A DNA stretch of 59,237 nucleotides from an uncultured Christensenella sp. (lineage in GTDB: Bacteria; Bacillota; Clostridia; Christensenellales; Pumilibacteraceae), in contig CAJTNI010000001.1 of assembly GCA_910577945.1 (NCBI GenBank), positions 1 to 59,237 on the forward strand, read 5' to 3'. A program made the translations under genes and the position numbers. The stretch's first letter is position 1. Each line of letters opens with the position of its first letter. Shown in pieces: positions 1-8,162 of this stretch. The notes under the pieces are model-generated. The model did not search any database and was not told the origin of the DNA. It was given only the letters and a program-made list of their open reading frames with translations.

Positions 1-564
1 AACGTTAAAAAATCGGGCGTCGATATGCTCGCCGCGTCGGCGCATAAATTTTACGGGCAAAAGGGCGCGGGCTTTTTGTACGTAAGGTCGGGCGTGCGGT
101 TAAAGCCCGTGCTTGCGGGCGGCGAGCAGGAGCGCGGCTTGCGCGGCGGCACGCAAAACGTGACGGGTATCGTCGCCATGGGCGCGGCTATTCAAAAAGC
201 CTCGGCTATGCGCGTCGAATACGCGGCGCATGCAAAAGCCGTGTCGTCGGAGTTTTTAAAAACGCTGCGTTACGGCAGAGCGGTTGAGACAACGCAAAAA
301 ACCGACGATATAGCGTCGGTAATTTTCGGCGGCGTAAACGGCGGCAGGCTCGCCGTCGCGCTGTCCTGCGCGGGCGTGTGCTGCTCGGTGGGCTCGGCTT
401 GCTCGGCGGGCTCGGCAACGCCGCCGACGGCGCTTGTCAATATGGGCGTCGAAAACGCCGATTGCGCCGTACGGTTCTCGTTCGGCAGAGGTGTGAGCTT
501 GACCGCGGCGCGCCGCGCCGCACGCATTGTAAACGCCGTCGTTAAACGGCTTTCGGGTTTGTAA
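1..564 (+). CDS. Cysteine desulfurase, C-terminal part (5' end outside window)
   Basis: This is the 3' part of a PLP-dependent cysteine desulfurase gene that begins upstream of the window; 187 codons are visible. Such enzymes take sulfur from L-cysteine as an enzyme-bound persulfide for Fe-S cluster assembly or tRNA thiolation. Landmarks seen are SAHKFYG with the PLP-binding lysine (codon 46-48), the RGGTQN loop, and the mobile loop SVGSACSAGS carrying the catalytic cysteine (codon 400-402). Family members have about 380-400 residues, so about half is missing. The type (IscS, NifS or SufS) cannot be decided because the upstream neighbours are not in view. The 120 bases after its stop hold no gene I can support. 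Confidence 0.93.
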   Translation, partial: NVKKSGVDMLAASAHKFYGQKGAGFLYVRSGVRLKPVLAGGEQERGLRGGTQNVTGIVAMGAAIQKASAMRVEYAAHAKAVSSEFLKTLRYGRAVETTQKTDDIASVIFGGVNGGRLAVALSCAGVCCSVGSACSAGSATPPTALVNMGVENADCAVRFSFGRGVSLTAARRAARIVNAVVKRLSGL

Positions 565-684
565 TAGGTACGACCGTCGTACGGAACAAATTCCGTCAGG
601 TACGCCCGACTGCGGCTGTCGCCGATTTCGGGGCTGACGCGCATGCGGTCAGCAAACGGTCGGCGGTACGGCGGCGTGATACCT

Positions 685-813
685 TCATTTGCCTTTGAGC
701 TTTTCCTGCGCCGATTCCAGCGCTTTTTCGGGGATTTTGCTATCCTCTATTTTTTTGTAAGCGACCGCGCCCAGCAGCGCGCCTACGGTTATTCCGAAAA
801 GTAGCTTGTTCAT
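685..813 (-). CDS. 42-residue single-span membrane microprotein
   Basis: A short gene on the minus strand of 42 codons plus stop TGA, with a perfect GGAGG ribosome site (819-823) five bases before its ATG. The product begins MNKLLFGITVGALLGAVAY, a hydrophobic glycine-rich segment of about 17 residues. This is followed by a charged, probably helical tail rich in Lys and Glu that ends KLKGK. The layout (short N-terminal membrane span with small residues, then an amphipathic tail) resembles very small YtxH-like proteins of Bacillota. I do not recognise a specific family and assign no function. It lies convergent to the cysteine desulfurase gene and divergent from ruvX. The strong ribosome site and the protein-like composition argue that it is real. 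Confidence 0.62.
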   Translation of the reverse strand: MNKLLFGITVGALLGAVAYKKIEDSKIPEKALESAQEKLKGK

Positions 814-941
814 AATTACCTCCGATATTATTATGTCGGAATGCGGCGCATGTTATGCAAAAGCGCACATATCGGAAAAATGCGATTGATAAAAATTTTT
901 GATTAAATTTCGATAAAACGCTACCTTTAATCGAATTCTTG

Positions 942-950
942 TGCTATAAT
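942..950 (+). promoter_or_regulatory. ruvX promoter (extended -10, leaderless arrangement)
   Basis: TGCTATAAT, a perfect sigma-A -10 hexamer (945-950) with the TG extension. At 17-base spacing the -35 region (922-927, TACCTT) is poor, which is tolerated for extended -10 promoters. The hexamer ends six bases before the GTG used as the ruvX start, so transcription should begin at or within a base of the start codon. Confidence 0.7.
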
Positions 951-956
951 GTTTCG

Positions 957-1385
957 GTGGACAAGGGTAAGAGACTTTTGGGCGTGGATTTCGGATTGAA
1001 GCGCGTCGGCTACGCGGTTTGCGACAGCTTGCGGATATTGGCAACGCCGCTTCGGACGTACCGCACGTCGTCTATGCGCGACACTATCGATTACACGGCG
1101 AGGCTATGCGTCGAGCAGGACGTCGGCGGCGTGGTCGTAGGACTGCCGCTCAACCTCGACGGTACGGAATCGGTGCAGTCGGGCAGGGCGCGCGCGTTTG
1201 CGAGAAACGTTCAAAAGGTCACGGGTCTGCCCGTCGAGCTGTACGACGAACGTTTGACCACCGTGGAGGCGGACGAGCTTCTCGCGCAAGCGGGCGTACG
1301 CAGAGCCGCGGACAGGGCTGCGCTTGTAGACAGTATGGCGGCAAAAGTAATTTTGCAAAGCTATATCGAACACAACAAACAATAA
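957..1385 (+). CDS. ruvX: Holliday junction resolvase-like RuvX (YqgF)
   Basis: RuvX has an RNase H-like fold. It is implicated in Holliday junction resolution and, as YqgF, in 16S rRNA 5'-end maturation. The 142-residue product shows the family landmarks: LGVDFGLKRVGYAV with the first acidic residue, VVGLPLNLDGT in the middle, and YDERLTTVEA plus a late DS-MAAKVILQ segment with the remaining acidic residues. I chose GTG at 957. A TTG at 939 is in frame but lies at the -10 promoter hexamer, and no ribosome site precedes either codon. The message is therefore probably leaderless. The next gene follows 18 bases later, the ruvX-yrzB pairing common in Bacillota. Confidence 0.92.
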   Translation: MDKGKRLLGVDFGLKRVGYAVCDSLRILATPLRTYRTSSMRDTIDYTARLCVEQDVGGVVVGLPLNLDGTESVQSGRARAFARNVQKVTGLPVELYDERLTTVEADELLAQAGVRRAADRAALVDSMAAKVILQSYIEHNKQ

Positions 1386-1403
1386 TTTTATCGGAGAATA
1401 ATC

Positions 1404-1847
1404 ATGGCAGAAAATCAAAATCAAGACGTTGAGCTCCTCGACGAGGACGAGATTATCACGCTTTACGACGACGACAACAAGCCCGTCAAGTTTTACGAGG
1501 TGGCTTGCGTCGAGTATCAAGGCGAGTTTTACGCGCTTATGCAGCCCGTCGAGCCTATGGAGGGCTTGGGCGAGGACGAGGCGCTCATTTTCAAGGTGCG
1601 CGAGGAGGACGAGGACAACGACGTGTTCGAGCCCGTCACCGACGAGCGCGTGCTCGACGCGGTATTCGACGAGTATTTGAAGGCCGCCGCCGAGGCTGCG
1701 GACGAGTGCGGTTGCGGTTGCGGCTGCGAGCATGATTGCGACGGCGATTGCGACTGCGATTGCGACGGCGACGATTGCGATTGCGGCGACCATCACCACG
1801 GCGGCGACGGCGAGTGCGGTTGCGGCTGCGAGCACAAAAAGAAGTAA
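1404..1847 (+). CDS. DUF1292 (YrzB-like) protein with Cys/Asp/His-rich tail
   Basis: The first ~95 residues match the DUF1292/YrzB family, a small acidic domain of unknown function (LYDDDNKPVKFYEVACVEY, then YALMQPVE). The gene sits directly after ruvX as in many Bacillota. Unusually, residues ~100-147 form a low-complexity tail with 13 cysteines, five histidines and many aspartates in CGCGCGC, DCDCDCDGDDC and HHH runs, ending in three lysines. Such a composition suggests metal binding, but no known zinc-ribbon spacing is apparent. Family members I know of end near residue 90-100 without this tail. SD is CGGAG, 9 bases before ATG. Family assignment is firm; the tail's role is unknown. Confidence 0.85.
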   Translation: MAENQNQDVELLDEDEIITLYDDDNKPVKFYEVACVEYQGEFYALMQPVEPMEGLGEDEALIFKVREEDEDNDVFEPVTDERVLDAVFDEYLKAAAEAADECGCGCGCEHDCDGDCDCDCDGDDCDCGDHHHGGDGECGCGCEHKKK

Positions 1848-1902
1848 GCGATAAATAATTATAAAATTGTCGTAAAACGCGCAAAAAACACGCGAAAAAT
1901 AT

Positions 1903-1931
1903 TTGCGTTAAGGCTTGCGCTATGGTATAAT
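1903..1931 (+). promoter_or_regulatory. rpsB-tsf promoter
   Basis: TTGCGT (1903-1908), 17-base spacer, TATAAT (1926-1931). The ~85-base leader before rpsB contains a short hairpin, AACTA (1937-1941) with TAGTT (1952-1956), running into seven T (1955-1961). It is a weak attenuator candidate; S2 commonly regulates its own operon in bacteria, but I cannot show that here. Confidence 0.75.
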
Positions 1932-2020
1932 AAAGGAACTACTCACCCGAATAGTTTTTTTCTGTGCGCAGTTAAATATTTTCCTGGCTGCGTTAAATCG
2001 GGGCGGTAAACGGAGAAATC

Positions 2021-2881
2021 ATGGCAAACATCATCACAATGAAACAGCTTTTGGAAGCGGGCGTTCACTTCGGACATCCCACGCGCAAGTGGAATCCCAA
2101 GATGAAAAAGTATATTTATGTCGCGCGTAACGACATTTATATCATCAACCTCGAAAAGACGGTGGAAATGATTGACAAAGCGTACGCTTTCGTCAAGAAC
2201 ATCGCTGCCGAAGGCAAATCCATACTTTTTGTCGGCACGAAAAAGCAGGCGCAGGAAGCGGTAATGCAGGAAGCGCAAAAGTGCGGCATGTACTATGTCA
2301 AATCGCGTTGGCTGGGCGGCACGCTCACCAATTTCTCGACGATTAAATCGCGTATCGAGCGGCTCAACAAGCTCAACCTCATGGAAAAAATGAACGAGTT
2401 TGCGCTTCTGCCCAAGAAGGAAGTGCTCGCGCTCAAAGCCGAGCGCGACAAGCTCGAAGATAACCTCGGCGGCATCAAGGAAATGCGCGGCTTGCCCGGC
2501 GCGTTGTTTATCGTCGACCCCAAGAAGGAGCGCAACGCCGTATTGGAAGCGCGCAAGCTTCATATTCCCATTGTGGCTATCGTAGACACCAACTGCGACC
2601 CCGACGAAATCGACTACGTAATCCCCGGCAACGACGACGCTATCCGCGCTATCAAGCTTATTGCGGGCGCAATGGCGGACGCCGTTATCGAGGCGCGCGA
2701 GGGCGAAGAGGGCTTGGAGGCGCGCAGAGCCGTCGAGGCGCAAATGCAAGCCGAGGCGGACGCCGCCAAAGCAAACGTTCAGGTTGTGGAAAAGCCCGCT
2801 ACGCAAGAGCAGCTCAATAAGCTCGTCGAGTCGACGGACGCAGCCGTTCCCGACGCCGCAGTAGCGGCGGACGGCGAATAA
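2021..2881 (+). CDS. rpsB: 30S ribosomal protein S2
   Basis: Small-subunit ribosomal protein S2, which binds between the head and body of the 30S subunit together with S1-type partners. The start MANIITMKQLLEAGVHFGH, the YIYVARNDIYIINLEKT segment and WLGGTLTNF are diagnostic. At 286 residues it is longer than the usual ~230-250. The extra length is an acidic, alanine-rich C-terminal tail after ~residue 225 (beginning EGEEGLEARRAVEA) that is probably disordered. A CGGAG ribosome site lies just before ATG. It is the first gene of an rpsB-tsf unit with its own promoter, followed by the terminator after tsf. Confidence 0.98.
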   Translation: MANIITMKQLLEAGVHFGHPTRKWNPKMKKYIYVARNDIYIINLEKTVEMIDKAYAFVKNIAAEGKSILFVGTKKQAQEAVMQEAQKCGMYYVKSRWLGGTLTNFSTIKSRIERLNKLNLMEKMNEFALLPKKEVLALKAERDKLEDNLGGIKEMRGLPGALFIVDPKKERNAVLEARKLHIPIVAIVDTNCDPDEIDYVIPGNDDAIRAIKLIAGAMADAVIEAREGEEGLEARRAVEAQMQAEADAAKANVQVVEKPATQEQLNKLVESTDAAVPDAAVAADGE

Positions 2882-2887
2882 TTTCGG

Positions 2888-2952
2888 CGCGTAAGCTTTT
2901 ACGCGTCGTGCGTAAAGCAAAGTAAATTCAAGCGTTCGGCGCATGCCGAACG
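2888..2952 (+). repeat. Two hairpins between rpsB and tsf
   Basis: Two perfect inverted repeats lie in the 115-base rpsB-tsf gap: CGCGTAA/TTACGCG (2888-2894 and 2899-2905) and CGTTCGGC/GCCGAACG (2933-2940 and 2945-2952). Neither is followed by a long T run, so they are more likely mRNA stabilising or processing structures than full terminators. Confidence 0.5.
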
Positions 2953-2996
2953 GACTTTAAAATATCAACTTAATATAAAATCAAAGAGGTAATACT

Positions 2997-3932
2997 ATGG
3001 AAATTACTGCACAGGACGTTGCAAAGTTACGTGAAATTACGGGCGTCGGTTTAATGGCATGCAAAAAGGCGCTCGTCGCCACAAACGGCGATATAGACAA
3101 GGCTTGCGAGTATCTCCGCGAGCAGGGACTTTCGATAGTCGCGAAAAAGGCGTCTAGAATAGCCGCCGAGGGCGCGGTGTGCGCGCATATTTGCGGCTGC
3201 AAGGAAATCGGCGCTTTGGTCGAGGTCAACTGCGAATCGGATTTCGTGGCTAAGAGCGACGTGTTCGTCGAGCTTTGCAAGACGATTGCCGCGGCTGCGG
3301 TGGACAGCAAGGCGGACGACGTGGACGCGCTCAAAGCGGTCAAGACGGCGAACGGCACGGTTGACGAGCTTATCACCGCCGCCACCGCCAAAACGGGCGA
3401 AAAAATTTCGTTGCGTCGCGTGGCTATCCAGCAATGCGGCGGCGCTATCGAAGAAGCGTATATTCACATGGGCGGCAAGATGGGCACGCTCGTCGAGCTT
3501 AAAGTCGAGGGACGCACCGATGCGAACACGGCGGAACTCGTCGCGCTCGCGCACGACGTCGCCATGCACGTCGCGGCGTTCCAGCCGCCGTACGTGCGCA
3601 AGACCGACGTTCCTCAGGACGCGGTCGAGCACGAGCGCGAGATAATCAAACAGCAGCTCATGAACGACGAAAAGAACAGCAAAAAGCCCGAGCAGGTGCT
3701 CGCCAAGATTGCCGAAAACAAGCTCGGCAAGTTCTACGAGGAAAATTGCTTGCTGTATCAGGCGTTCGCGAAAGACCCGTCGGTTACGGTCGAGCAGCTT
3801 ATCGCTCAGGTAGCCAAAAAGACGGCGACCAAGCTCGAATTGGTAAGATTTACCAAATTCGTCATGGGCGAAGGCATAGAAAAGCGCACCGACAATCTTG
3901 CGGAAGAGGTTGCTAAGCTGTCTGCAAAATAA
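2997..3932 (+). CDS. tsf: Elongation factor Ts
   Basis: EF-Ts is the guanine nucleotide exchange factor that recycles EF-Tu. The N-terminal UBA-like domain (residues ~1-50, with LREITGVGLMACKKAL) is followed by the conserved core ... CESDFVAKSDVF ... and the two Tu-contacting subdomains. The 311-residue length is typical. AAAGAGGTAATACTATG gives a good ribosome site. Immediately downstream is a strong intrinsic terminator, so rpsB and tsf form a unit separate from pyrH. Confidence 0.98.
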   Translation: MEITAQDVAKLREITGVGLMACKKALVATNGDIDKACEYLREQGLSIVAKKASRIAAEGAVCAHICGCKEIGALVEVNCESDFVAKSDVFVELCKTIAAAAVDSKADDVDALKAVKTANGTVDELITAATAKTGEKISLRRVAIQQCGGAIEEAYIHMGGKMGTLVELKVEGRTDANTAELVALAHDVAMHVAAFQPPYVRKTDVPQDAVEHEREIIKQQLMNDEKNSKKPEQVLAKIAENKLGKFYEENCLLYQAFAKDPSVTVEQLIAQVAKKTATKLELVRFTKFVMGEGIEKRTDNLAEEVAKLSAK

Positions 3933-3936
3933 TTAT

Positions 3937-3976
3937 AATCGGCTTACCGCGTAGCTTACACGATAAGCCGATTTTT
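3937..3976 (+). terminator. Intrinsic terminator after tsf
   Basis: AATCGGCTTA (3937-3946) pairs perfectly with TAAGCCGATT (3964-3973), and the run of T continues to 3976. It separates rpsB-tsf from pyrH. A weak promoter candidate for pyrH follows: TTTACG 3982-3987, 16 bases, GATAAT 4004-4009. Confidence 0.88.
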
Positions 3977-4069
3977 GCAATTTTACGAATGTGTCGACGG
4001 CGTGATAATACGGCAACGCGTCGCGCGTAAAACGCGGCGCTGCGGTGAGCGCGGTCATCGAGAGGCGAT

Positions 4070-4765
4070 ATGTATAAGAGAGTGTTGTTAAAGCTCAGCG
4101 GCGAGGCGCTTGCTGGCGCGTCTGGCACGGGGATAGACCCCGCGACGGTGGACAGGGTTGTAAACCAGCTCGTCGAGCTGTCCAAGCAAAAAGTGCAAAT
4201 CGGCATAGTCGTGGGCGGCGGCAATTTTTGGCGCGGCAGACAGGGCGTCGCCATGAACAAGGTCACGGCGGACCACATGGGCATGCTCGCCACGATTATG
4301 AACTCGCTCGCGTTGCAGGACGCAATCGAGAAAAAGGGCGTACATACTCGCGTGCAAACCGCGTTGTCCATACCCGAGGTCGCCGAACCGTTCATTTTGC
4401 GCAAGGCGTTGCACCATTTCGAGTGCGGGCGAGTGGTTATATTCGCGTGCGGCACGGGCAATCCTTACTTTACCACCGATTCGGGGGCGGCGTTGCGCGC
4501 GGCGGAGATTAAGGCGGACGTCATACTTATGGCGAAGAACGTGGACGGCGTTTACGACAGCGACCCAAAGACCAACAGGAACGCCAAGAAATTCGACAAG
4601 CTCACGTACATGGACGTTATCAACAAGAACATCGCCGTCATGGATTTTACGTCCGTAACCATGTGCATGGAAAACAAGATTCCTATCGTCGCTTTCGGGC
4701 TGGCGGAGGAAAACAGCATTATCCGCGCCGCGTCGGGCGAGAAAATAGGCACTATTATTTGCTGA
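4070..4765 (+). CDS. pyrH: Uridylate kinase (UMP kinase)
   Basis: This kinase phosphorylates UMP to UDP in pyrimidine nucleotide synthesis. It is a hexameric amino-acid-kinase-fold enzyme specific to bacteria and unrelated to eukaryotic UMP/CMP kinases. Seen are the N-terminal RVLLKLSGEAL phosphate-binding strand, IGIVVGGGNFWRG, the TADHMGMLAT segment and GTGNPYFTTDSGAALRA. The length of 231 residues is a little short of the usual ~240 but complete. A GAGAGGCG ribosome site precedes the ATG. It begins the pyrH-frr-uppS-cdsA-dxr-rseP run found in Bacillota. Confidence 0.97.
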   Translation: MYKRVLLKLSGEALAGASGTGIDPATVDRVVNQLVELSKQKVQIGIVVGGGNFWRGRQGVAMNKVTADHMGMLATIMNSLALQDAIEKKGVHTRVQTALSIPEVAEPFILRKALHHFECGRVVIFACGTGNPYFTTDSGAALRAAEIKADVILMAKNVDGVYDSDPKTNRNAKKFDKLTYMDVINKNIAVMDFTSVTMCMENKIPIVAFGLAEENSIIRAASGEKIGTIIC

Positions 4766-4798
4766 AACGAGATTAAATCATTAAAAGAGGATATAATT

Positions 4799-5362
4799 AT
4801 GCAAAACGAAACGCTTATCGAGCAATCGAACAAAATCGAGGAAAAATTCGCCAAGGTCATCGAGCACCTCAAAAGCGAGCTCAATTCCATGCGCGCGGGC
4901 AGAGCCAATCCCGTCGTGCTCAGCAGAGTGACGGTCGATTACTACGGCACTCAAACGCCGCTCAATCAAATGGCAAACATACAGGTATCGGACGCGCGCA
5001 CGCTCACGGTGCAGCTTTACGACGTTTCCATGCTTAAAGAAGCTAAAAAGTCGATTATCGCCGCCGACCTCGGACTTAACCCCGTAGACGACGGCAAGGT
5101 CATTCGCCTGTCTTTTCCGCAGCTCACCGAGGAGCGCAGAAAGGACCTTATCAAACAGGTCAAAAAAGTGGGCGAGGAAAGCAAGGTTGCGCTGCGCAAC
5201 GAGCGTCGCGACGCTTTGGACGTGGGCAAAAAGCTCAAAAAAGAGGTATCCGAGGACGAGTCCGCCGAGTTCGAGCGCGTCATTCAGAAAAAGCTCGACG
5301 GCGCGATAGAAAAGGTGGATAAGCTTGTAAAGGACAAGGAAGCCGACCTTCTTGAAATCTAA
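4799..5362 (+). CDS. frr: Ribosome recycling factor
   Basis: RRF acts with EF-G to split post-termination ribosomes. The 187-residue product has the typical three-helix bundle sequence, with LNSMRAGRANP near the start and RLSFPQLTEERRKDL in the middle. A clear AAAGAGG ribosome site lies before ATG. It lies 33 bases after pyrH, and its 3' end overlaps the proposed uppS start by 11 bases. Confidence 0.98.
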   Translation: MQNETLIEQSNKIEEKFAKVIEHLKSELNSMRAGRANPVVLSRVTVDYYGTQTPLNQMANIQVSDARTLTVQLYDVSMLKEAKKSIIAADLGLNPVDDGKVIRLSFPQLTEERRKDLIKQVKKVGEESKVALRNERRDALDVGKKLKKEVSEDESAEFERVIQKKLDGAIEKVDKLVKDKEADLLEI

Positions 5363-6059
5363 GCAAACACTCGAAGCCGCGCCGACCGTCGTGCCCGCGC
5401 ACGTCGGCATAATCATGGACGGCAACGGCAGATGGGCGACTGCGCGACGCTTGCCGCGCGCGGCGGGTCATCGCGCGGGCGTAAAGAACATAACGCCCGT
5501 CGTGTCGTGCGCGCTCGATTACGGAGTGAAATGCGTCACGCTGTACGCGTTTTCGTCAGAGAACAAAAACCGTCCCGAGGACGAGGTAAACGCGCTCGTA
5601 GACCTCATTCGCAAGCGCTTGAAGCCTATGACGCGCGATTTGATTAAGCGCGGCGCGCGCATTGCGTTTTCGGGCGATACCTCGTATTTCCCCGACGACG
5701 TAAGGGCGATTATGCGCGACGTAGAGAGCGAGAACGCCGACGGTATAGCCAAGACCGTCAATATCGCGCTCAATTACGGCGGCAGAGCGGAAATAATCCG
5801 CGCCGCGGCAATGGCTGCGCGAGACGGGGAAGTCACGCAAGCCGCGTTTGAAAAGCATTTATACACCGCGGGCTTGCCCGACCCCGACGTGATAGTGCGC
5901 ACGGGCGGGGAAAAGCGGTTGAGTAATTTCTTGCTATATCAAGCCGCGTACAGCGAGCTGTTTTTCACCGATACGCTGTGGCCCGATTTCGACGGCGCGG
6001 AGCTTACGGCAATGCTCAAAGAGTTCGCAATGCGGCACAGGCGATTCGGCAAGGTATGA
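5352..6059 (+). CDS. uppS: Undecaprenyl diphosphate synthase (cis-prenyltransferase)
   Basis: UppS extends farnesyl diphosphate with isopentenyl units to C55 undecaprenyl diphosphate, the lipid carrier for peptidoglycan. Diagnostic motifs are HVGIIMDGNGRWA with the catalytic aspartate, GHRAGV, LYAFSSENKNRP, and the C-terminal DPDVIVRTGGEKRLSNFLL with the usual S-N-F-L-L/W-Q block. The start is uncertain. I give TTG at 5352, which overlaps frr by 11 bases; GTG at 5391 would also leave a functional enzyme. Neither has a well-placed ribosome site, so translation may depend on coupling to frr. Confidence 0.94.
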   Translation: MKSKQTLEAAPTVVPAHVGIIMDGNGRWATARRLPRAAGHRAGVKNITPVVSCALDYGVKCVTLYAFSSENKNRPEDEVNALVDLIRKRLKPMTRDLIKRGARIAFSGDTSYFPDDVRAIMRDVESENADGIAKTVNIALNYGGRAEIIRAAAMAARDGEVTQAAFEKHLYTAGLPDPDVIVRTGGEKRLSNFLLYQAAYSELFFTDTLWPDFDGAELTAMLKEFAMRHRRFGKV

Positions 6060-6112
6060 CGGTAAGCGCGTTGCGCGTCGCCGCTCGGCTAAATACTTTT
6101 TGTCAAGGTATT

Positions 6113-7036
6113 ATGAAGAAAGAACGTATAATCACAGGAACGTTTATCGCAATAGTTTATGCGGCGGTAGTGTTGCTCGCCATGTATGTGCACCCGATTT
6201 TCTTCGACGTGTTCATATTTTTGATTGCGGCGTGCGGCGCGTACGAAATGTCGAAGGTCGTATCGGAGTGCATGAGTCCGCCGATTGTGATAATCGCGTT
6301 GGTGCAGACTGTGGTCGGGTTCGGAGCGTTTTGGTTTGCGCAATACTTTTTCAACCTCAATTCCGCGGGCATGCTCGCGTACTTTGCCGCGCTGTGCGTG
6401 ATGATTTTGGTAACGGTAATAGTGACGGCAAGCTCCAAAACATACGTCAAGGGCAACGCGGTATCCACGATATTGGTAATGCTGTATCCGTGCGCGCTTT
6501 TGATGTTCGCGGTAGGGCTAAACTACTTTTTCGATTATACAATCGGTATCAACACCGACGGGTCGCTGCCGTTCCGCAATGCGGGCATAGCGCTCATGTT
6601 TATAGTCCCCGCGTTCACCGACGTGTTCGCGTATGTTTTCGGGTTTGCGTTCAAGGGCAAAAAGCTGTGTCCGTCCATAAGCCCCAATAAGCACGTGTCG
6701 GGCGCAATCGGCGGGTTGTTGGGCGGCATGCTCGGCGCGGGTATCGTGCTGCTTTTGACATATCTCGCCGAGCGTTTCGGCGTAAACATTCTCGGCTTTA
6801 AAATGCTGACCGACGGTTGGATAAGCACGTCAATCAACTTTATCGTGCTCGGGCTGGTCGGCTCGGTGTTCGACCAAGCGGGCGACCTGTTTGCGTCGTA
6901 TATCAAGCGGCGCGCGGGCGTAAAGGATTTTTCCAATCTGTTGCCGGGGCACGGCGGCGTGCTCGACCGCGTCGACGGGTTTATATTCTGCGGAGTATTT
7001 TTCTATCTGTATTTCGCGGTCATGTACTTGATTTAA
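6113..7036 (+). CDS. cdsA: Phosphatidate cytidylyltransferase (CDP-diglyceride synthase)
   Basis: An integral membrane enzyme that makes CDP-diacylglycerol from phosphatidate and CTP, the branch point to bacterial phospholipids. It has about eight hydrophobic segments and ends with the CTP-transferase signature GVKDFSNLLPGHGGVLDRVDG; upstream, SPNKHVSGAIGG is also conserved. The start MKKERIITG at 6113 matches how the family begins and has AAGGT before it. An in-frame ATG at 6056, overlapping the uppS stop as ATGA, would add 19 residues and cannot be excluded. It ends one base before dxr. Confidence 0.94.
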   Translation: MKKERIITGTFIAIVYAAVVLLAMYVHPIFFDVFIFLIAACGAYEMSKVVSECMSPPIVIIALVQTVVGFGAFWFAQYFFNLNSAGMLAYFAALCVMILVTVIVTASSKTYVKGNAVSTILVMLYPCALLMFAVGLNYFFDYTIGINTDGSLPFRNAGIALMFIVPAFTDVFAYVFGFAFKGKKLCPSISPNKHVSGAIGGLLGGMLGAGIVLLLTYLAERFGVNILGFKMLTDGWISTSINFIVLGLVGSVFDQAGDLFASYIKRRAGVKDFSNLLPGHGGVLDRVDGFIFCGVFFYLYFAVMYLI

Positions 7037-7037
7037 C

Positions 7038-8162
7038 ATGAAAAAGCTGGCGATATTGGGGTGTACGGGCTCGATAGGCACGCAAACCCTCGACATAGTT
7101 CGGGCTAACCGCGACAAATACGAGGTCGTTGCGCTGTCGTGCGGGTCTAACGCGCTCGCGCTTGCCGCGCTCGCCGCGGAATTCGATTGTGAGCTGCTGG
7201 GCATTGCGGATACTGACAAATACGCCGAGCTTAAAAGCTACGCGCCGCAAGCGGACGTTCGCTGCGGCGACGATGCGATTGCCGAGCTGGCGCGCTGCGA
7301 TGCGGATATAGTCGTAGTCGCCGTCGTGGGCATGATTGGTTTGCGCGCTGTGGTAAGCGCGCTGGAATGCAAAAAGACGGTCGCGCTTGCCAACAAGGAA
7401 TCGCTTGTCGCGGGCGGCGCGTTGGTCAACGAGCTGTTGAAGCGCGGCGGCACGCTGTGTCCCGTCGATTCGGAGCATTCCGCCGTGTGGCAGGCGCTGC
7501 GCGGCGAGCGTGATTTTACGCGCATTATACTCACCGCGAGCGGCGGACCGTTCTATTTCACGCCGCAAAGCGAACTCGAAGGCGTTACGCCCGAGCGCGC
7601 GGCGGCGCACCCGAATTGGAGCATGGGCAAAAAGATATCTATCGACAGCGCGACGATGATGAATAAAGCGCTCGAAATAATCGAGGCGCGGTGGCTGTTC
7701 GACACGCTCGACATAGATTACGTAATTCATCCCGAGAGCGTGGTGCATTCCATGGTGGAGTTTGCCGACGGCTCGATAAAGGCGCAGGCGAGTTTCCCGG
7801 ATATGCGCTTGCCCATACAGTACGCGTTGACGTATCCCGAGCATGCGCCGCGCGCTTTCAGCGAGTTGAAGCTGCCGCTGACGCTCAGGTTTTTGCCGCC
7901 CGACGAGGATAAATTCCCCGCGCCGCGGCTTGCGCGCGAGGCGCTCAAAGCGGGCGGCAACGCGTGCGCGGTCTTTAACGCGGCAAACGAGGCGGCGGTG
8001 CGGTTGTTTTCGGAAAGAAAAATCGCGTTTACGGATATAATCAAAATCGTAGGCGATACGCTTGCCGCCGAACCGACGGAGCGCGTACGCAGCGTTGCCG
8101 ACGTGTTCGAAACGCATAATCGCATATACGATAAAATATACTTGAATTATCGAGGAAACTGA
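7038..8162 (+). CDS. dxr: 1-deoxy-D-xylulose 5-phosphate reductoisomerase
   Basis: This is the second enzyme of the MEP isoprenoid pathway, converting DXP to MEP with NADPH and a divalent metal. The 374-residue product has the NADPH-binding LGCTGSIGTQTL, KTVALANKESLV, the metal-site VDSEHSA, the flexible loop with HPNWSMGKKISIDSATMMNK, and HPESVVHSMVEF. The start codon follows the cdsA stop by one base and the stop abuts rseP, so cdsA, dxr and rseP are probably translated in a coupled way. The other MEP genes seen here are ispG (same block) and dxs (31695). Confidence 0.98.
   Translation: MKKLAILGCTGSIGTQTLDIVRANRDKYEVVALSCGSNALALAALAAEFDCELLGIADTDKYAELKSYAPQADVRCGDDAIAELARCDADIVVVAVVGMIGLRAVVSALECKKTVALANKESLVAGGALVNELLKRGGTLCPVDSEHSAVWQALRGERDFTRIILTASGGPFYFTPQSELEGVTPERAAAHPNWSMGKKISIDSATMMNKALEIIEARWLFDTLDIDYVIHPESVVHSMVEFADGSIKAQASFPDMRLPIQYALTYPEHAPRAFSELKLPLTLRFLPPDEDKFPAPRLAREALKAGGNACAVFNAANEAAVRLFSERKIAFTDIIKIVGDTLAAEPTERVRSVADVFETHNRIYDKIYLNYRGN

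Noticed and set aside
5978..6112. Longer N-terminus for cdsA from 5978
   Set aside because: It would overlap uppS by 82 bases and the added residues are Arg-rich shadow sequence; MKKERIITG is the family start.
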